DNA from: Volvariella volvacea V23
Taxonomy: Eukaryota > Basidiomycota > Agaricomycetes > Agaricales > Pluteaceae
Direction: 5' to 3'
Assembly: GCA_000349905.1 (NCBI GenBank)
Contig: KB722737.1
Coordinates: 953,327 to 1,017,326 of the forward strand
DNA: 64,000 nucleotides
Under the pieces are notes generated by a model. That model was not told the origin of the DNA. It saw only the letters and a program-made list of their open reading frames with translations, and did not search any database. Both the position numbers and the translations under genes were made by a program. Shown here one piece after another: positions 61,401-64,000 of the stretch (positions are counted from its first letter, which is position 1; each line of letters starts with the position of its first letter).

Positions 61401-63176
61401 TCGCGCACCAGAAAGTCCGTATCCCCCATCGTAATCCCACGGCTCATATCCAGCAAGTCGGCATCAAACCCATCCAGCGCAGACGACATCCCGGCAGACT
61501 GTGACGTCGAGGAAACAGCAGTCGTGCTCGGTGCAGTATGGGTCCCCGCAACAGCCTGCGGCTCAGGTGACCTCGTCTCCCTTGTCGACCAATTCCCATC
61601 GCCTCCAGGGACAGGCACAGGAGGCAACCCCGTGGGGCCTGGGTGGCCGACGCTCCTGCTGAGCCTTCGGAGCGTCCCAATGCTGTCCTCTCTGCCCCTC
61701 CCGGTCGCAGACGTCGGCCCGTCTCGCGCGGTCCCAAAGCCCGGCGCTTCGATCCCTCCTGGTTGTGTGAGCTCCCGAGTGAGCTCGGTGGGATCGAGCA
61801 GAGAGGTGGGGGCGGGTGAAGTGATAGGAGGCGGGCTGTCGCTTTCGCGAGCTATGCTGGCTTCGCTTAGATAGTTATGGCGTTGGTGTTCCCAACCGAC
61901 AGGTTCGTTCCTCGGACCTCGATGAGAGTTAAACTGTGCCTCTTGTGCGTTGTATCCTTCCTCGTATTGAGCAGAGGATATTTCAATCCTCTCAATCCTT
62001 GCTCTAGCACTGGAGTCGTTGTCGCTTCCCGAACCAGACCCTAAATCTGAATCTGTGTCCATATTGTACATATCCTCAGAATCCGTAAAGCTCTCATGAG
62101 AGTACGTGCGATAGTAATCGTGGGTGCTCCGTTCCGGAGAGGATGAATTGATTGAGGAGGTGATAGGGAGGGGGTGGCGGTGCTCTTGTTCGTCAGAGAA
62201 ATCGCTATCAATCGGGACGGATTGAGAGCTCTGTCGAGCACTGCTGCCAGTGCGGGAACGTGTGCCTGAAGCGCGGGAATCGTCTCGAGAGGAAAAGGAT
62301 GTGACTGATATGGAGGCGCCAAAGGTATCGGTGTCTGTGTCCTGATAGGGAGGAGCATGGGACGCCGCTTGCGTGCGCCGAAGCCTATCGGTGAGAACAC
62401 CCGGGTTTGGAGGTTCCTCTAGAGGTTGCGATGGATGACTGCCATATGGACCGTGGTGGGTCCGGGAAGTGTCGAACACGGACGGACGGGGGGTTATGTC
62501 GGTGGTGGCAAACTGGCCGTCTCGCTCGTCGTTGGTGCTGTTGTTGGAGGACGCTGAATCGGAGTGGCGGTGGGAGTGGGAGGAGGAGGAGGGAGATGCG
62601 GGGGTTTGCTCCGCGGTGCCGAATTTGTAGGTAGCGAGATCGTAGCGGGCGTAGTACTGTACCCCAGGTTGCGGGGCGTACTGGGCGGCGGAGTAGCGGT
62701 ACGAATGCGGAGGACCTGCTGGAGCGGAAGATCTGTCGCGAATGAATGGAGGCAGAGTAAAACAAGCGAGAATATCAGAACACGAAAGACGTGAAAAGAA
62801 ACAGTGGTTACTGATGCAAGCGCTGTGAAGGATCTGGTTGTGCGATGCGGGAGCGAGAGTGTGACTCCTGGGCGGGTTGGAGGGGGCTGAGGGGCTGCTC
62901 CGAGTACTGGGAACGTGGCTGGTCTTGCATTTGTGACGGGTGGGCGGGGTTGTGCTTGGTGGACGATGGGGGTTGATCTCGCTGTTGGGACTCGCGGGCA
63001 AAGAGACGCGGCGGGGAGAGCAGGTGGCGGTGGAGGACGAGCGAAGGCGAGAAGGAACTCGAGGCAGGAGGCTGGGATGGAGGGGAGGAGAGGGAACGGG
63101 AAGAGTGACTTGGGCGAGGTGGATTGTCTTTAATATCGTCACGTCCTCGCGATGACCGGCGCTTGGGCCAAGCCAT
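58458..63176 (-). CDS. large, mostly disordered protein of unknown function with a conserved-looking C-terminal domain
   Basis: Three exons (63176-62812, 62732-60721, 60661-58458) sum in frame to 1526 residues. The N-terminal ~550 residues are Ser/Pro/Thr/Asp-rich. Around 620-800 is a more ordered, basic region (KKKWYSRWIGGGHKEE; MQDTFNKQLAQWDAVSYNVQ; MWKGMALNSQEIWRNELIG). After the Pro-rich part comes a strongly charged Arg/Glu/Lys helix (RERQRERRRERGG to KKRRKAEEVEMKM) and a Ser/Ala-rich stretch. The last ~250 residues look folded: DCLFMLIPLWPGETDHAHMR, EREYLLVHYRSTSAD, VLLTSFNVCAKLVTYGEL and LTPIGRAALEMVWLGCLAV. I do not recognise the family; a scaffold or regulatory role is only a guess. 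The start MAWPKRRSSRGRDD is the first ATG. Confidence 0.85.
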
Positions 63177-64000
63177 CGGTAACCGAGTCCGTGACGATCA
63201 AGAAGTCACCAGCTGGTGCCCAAATTGTCGCTCCTTGTAGTCCGGCCAATAAACGTGCTCAGAACGCAGAGATGTGACAAAAATAACGCCAGGCCAGGCG
63301 GTGGTGGTGGTTGGATTCAAAGTCGCACTAGCCGTTGCGCTTGCCTTGGCTGCTTCCAGAGTCCACAACCCCTGCACTCCCCACCAACCACGTGGCCGCT
63401 CCTGCCTCCGATCCCGATCTCCCACGTGGCCTCCACCAGATCCTCGCTGCATCCAGAGCTGCACTGCAGCCCAGCGACCGCCCCGGCTCGCGCCCGCGTC
63501 TGGGCGGCACCCCGCGGACGCACGCCGTGCCTTTCTTCGCCCACGTAAGTGAAGCAAACCTTGACTAACCAGGTGCCTCCTGTTGGACCGTCTACTATAC
63601 CAGTGGCCGTCAATGCATAGGGCCATCGCAGAAAACTTCAGACTCCCGATGCCTGAGTTTTGGGGCAGGGATTCTATACGGGAGAACGTTGGCACATCCC
63701 ATCAGGCCTCCGAGCGCACCCATTCGTCAGCACGGTCAGCTGCCACTCGCTGCCTATTCACGCCTTTCCTATCTCTTGCTGCCCCTTACCACGCCCGGGT
63801 GAGCCTTTTCTCTTGGCAGCCAGTGAGCAATGTCTCGCCACCTTGGTCGGGCACCGTCCATGGCGATTCCCATTGGACAATAGGAGCTCGATATCGTAAT
63901 CCAGTCTTTGTGAATTCGCCCCGTCCGAGGGCCCCTTTGTGGTGCTGGCATGTCGGCTCCGTGGTTTCCGATCACTGTATTAGTGAGCGGTATCTCTGCA
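63177..64000. other. upstream region of the 58458-63176 gene, no gene recognised
   Basis: G/C-rich overlapping frames on both strands (63216-63700), none with a motif or splice partner. Probably the promoter of the minus-strand gene and spacer to a gene outside the window. Confidence 0.4.

Noticed and set aside
1..64000. CRISPR array, operon-like cluster or secondary-metabolite cluster
   Set aside because: No regularly spaced repeats; genes are spliced and functionally unrelated; no polyketide, peptide or terpene synthase present.

Overview
The window is nuclear DNA from a filamentous fungus, most likely a mushroom-class basidiomycete (Agaricomycetes; a Cantharellales/Rhizoctonia-type genome would fit). 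The evidence is genes broken by many 46-66 bp GT-AG introns, short intergenic distances between housekeeping genes, and protein families typical of fungi. The taxonomic placement is inference. Exon borders below were read by eye from splice sites, reading phase and family similarity. For most genes whose exons I listed one by one, the lengths sum to an intact reading frame.

Layout: (1) 1-4213 (+), 3' part of a DOCK-family GTPase exchange factor, then about 4.1 kb without a recognisable gene. (2) 8.3-14.5 kb: a LETM1-domain mitochondrial protein (-), a small unknown protein (+), Mediator subunit 27 (+) and a Medusa/DUF7082-like regulator (+). (3) 17.9-34.7 kb: three copies of a Dal5-type (anion:cation symporter) transporter gene with their promoters. 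Copy A (+) is a pseudogene, copy B (+) is intact, and copy C (-) is intact and inverted. Copy C lies beyond two single-copy genes, the SF3b subunit Rse1/SF3B3 (+) and an OsmC/Ohr-type peroxidase (+). (4) 36.8-37.2 kb: a decayed second copy of the 3' end of the OsmC gene. (5) 37.6-50.2 kb, gene-dense: malate synthase (-), Get1 (-), a Fic-domain protein (-), ribosomal protein eL39 (-), ER FKBP2 (+), an unknown coiled-coil protein (-) and a SAM-dependent methyltransferase (+). (6) 52.8-63.2 kb: a Bax-inhibitor/lifeguard protein (-), a 4.2 kb gene-free stretch and a 1526-residue disordered protein (-).

The genes do not form one pathway. Most are housekeeping genes of splicing, transcription, translation, ER insertion and folding, mitochondria and the glyoxylate cycle. 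The dynamic part is the transporter/OsmC neighbourhood, where duplication, inversion and pseudogene formation can be read directly. I found no CRISPR array, intact transposon, rRNA or convincing tRNA, and no clearly novel multi-gene system. The best leads are the promoter-inclusive transporter duplication, the OsmC copy whose intron looks better kept than its exon, the Fic protein with a variant inhibitory motif, and several unusual gene structures (an ATG-only exon, an 11-nt exon).
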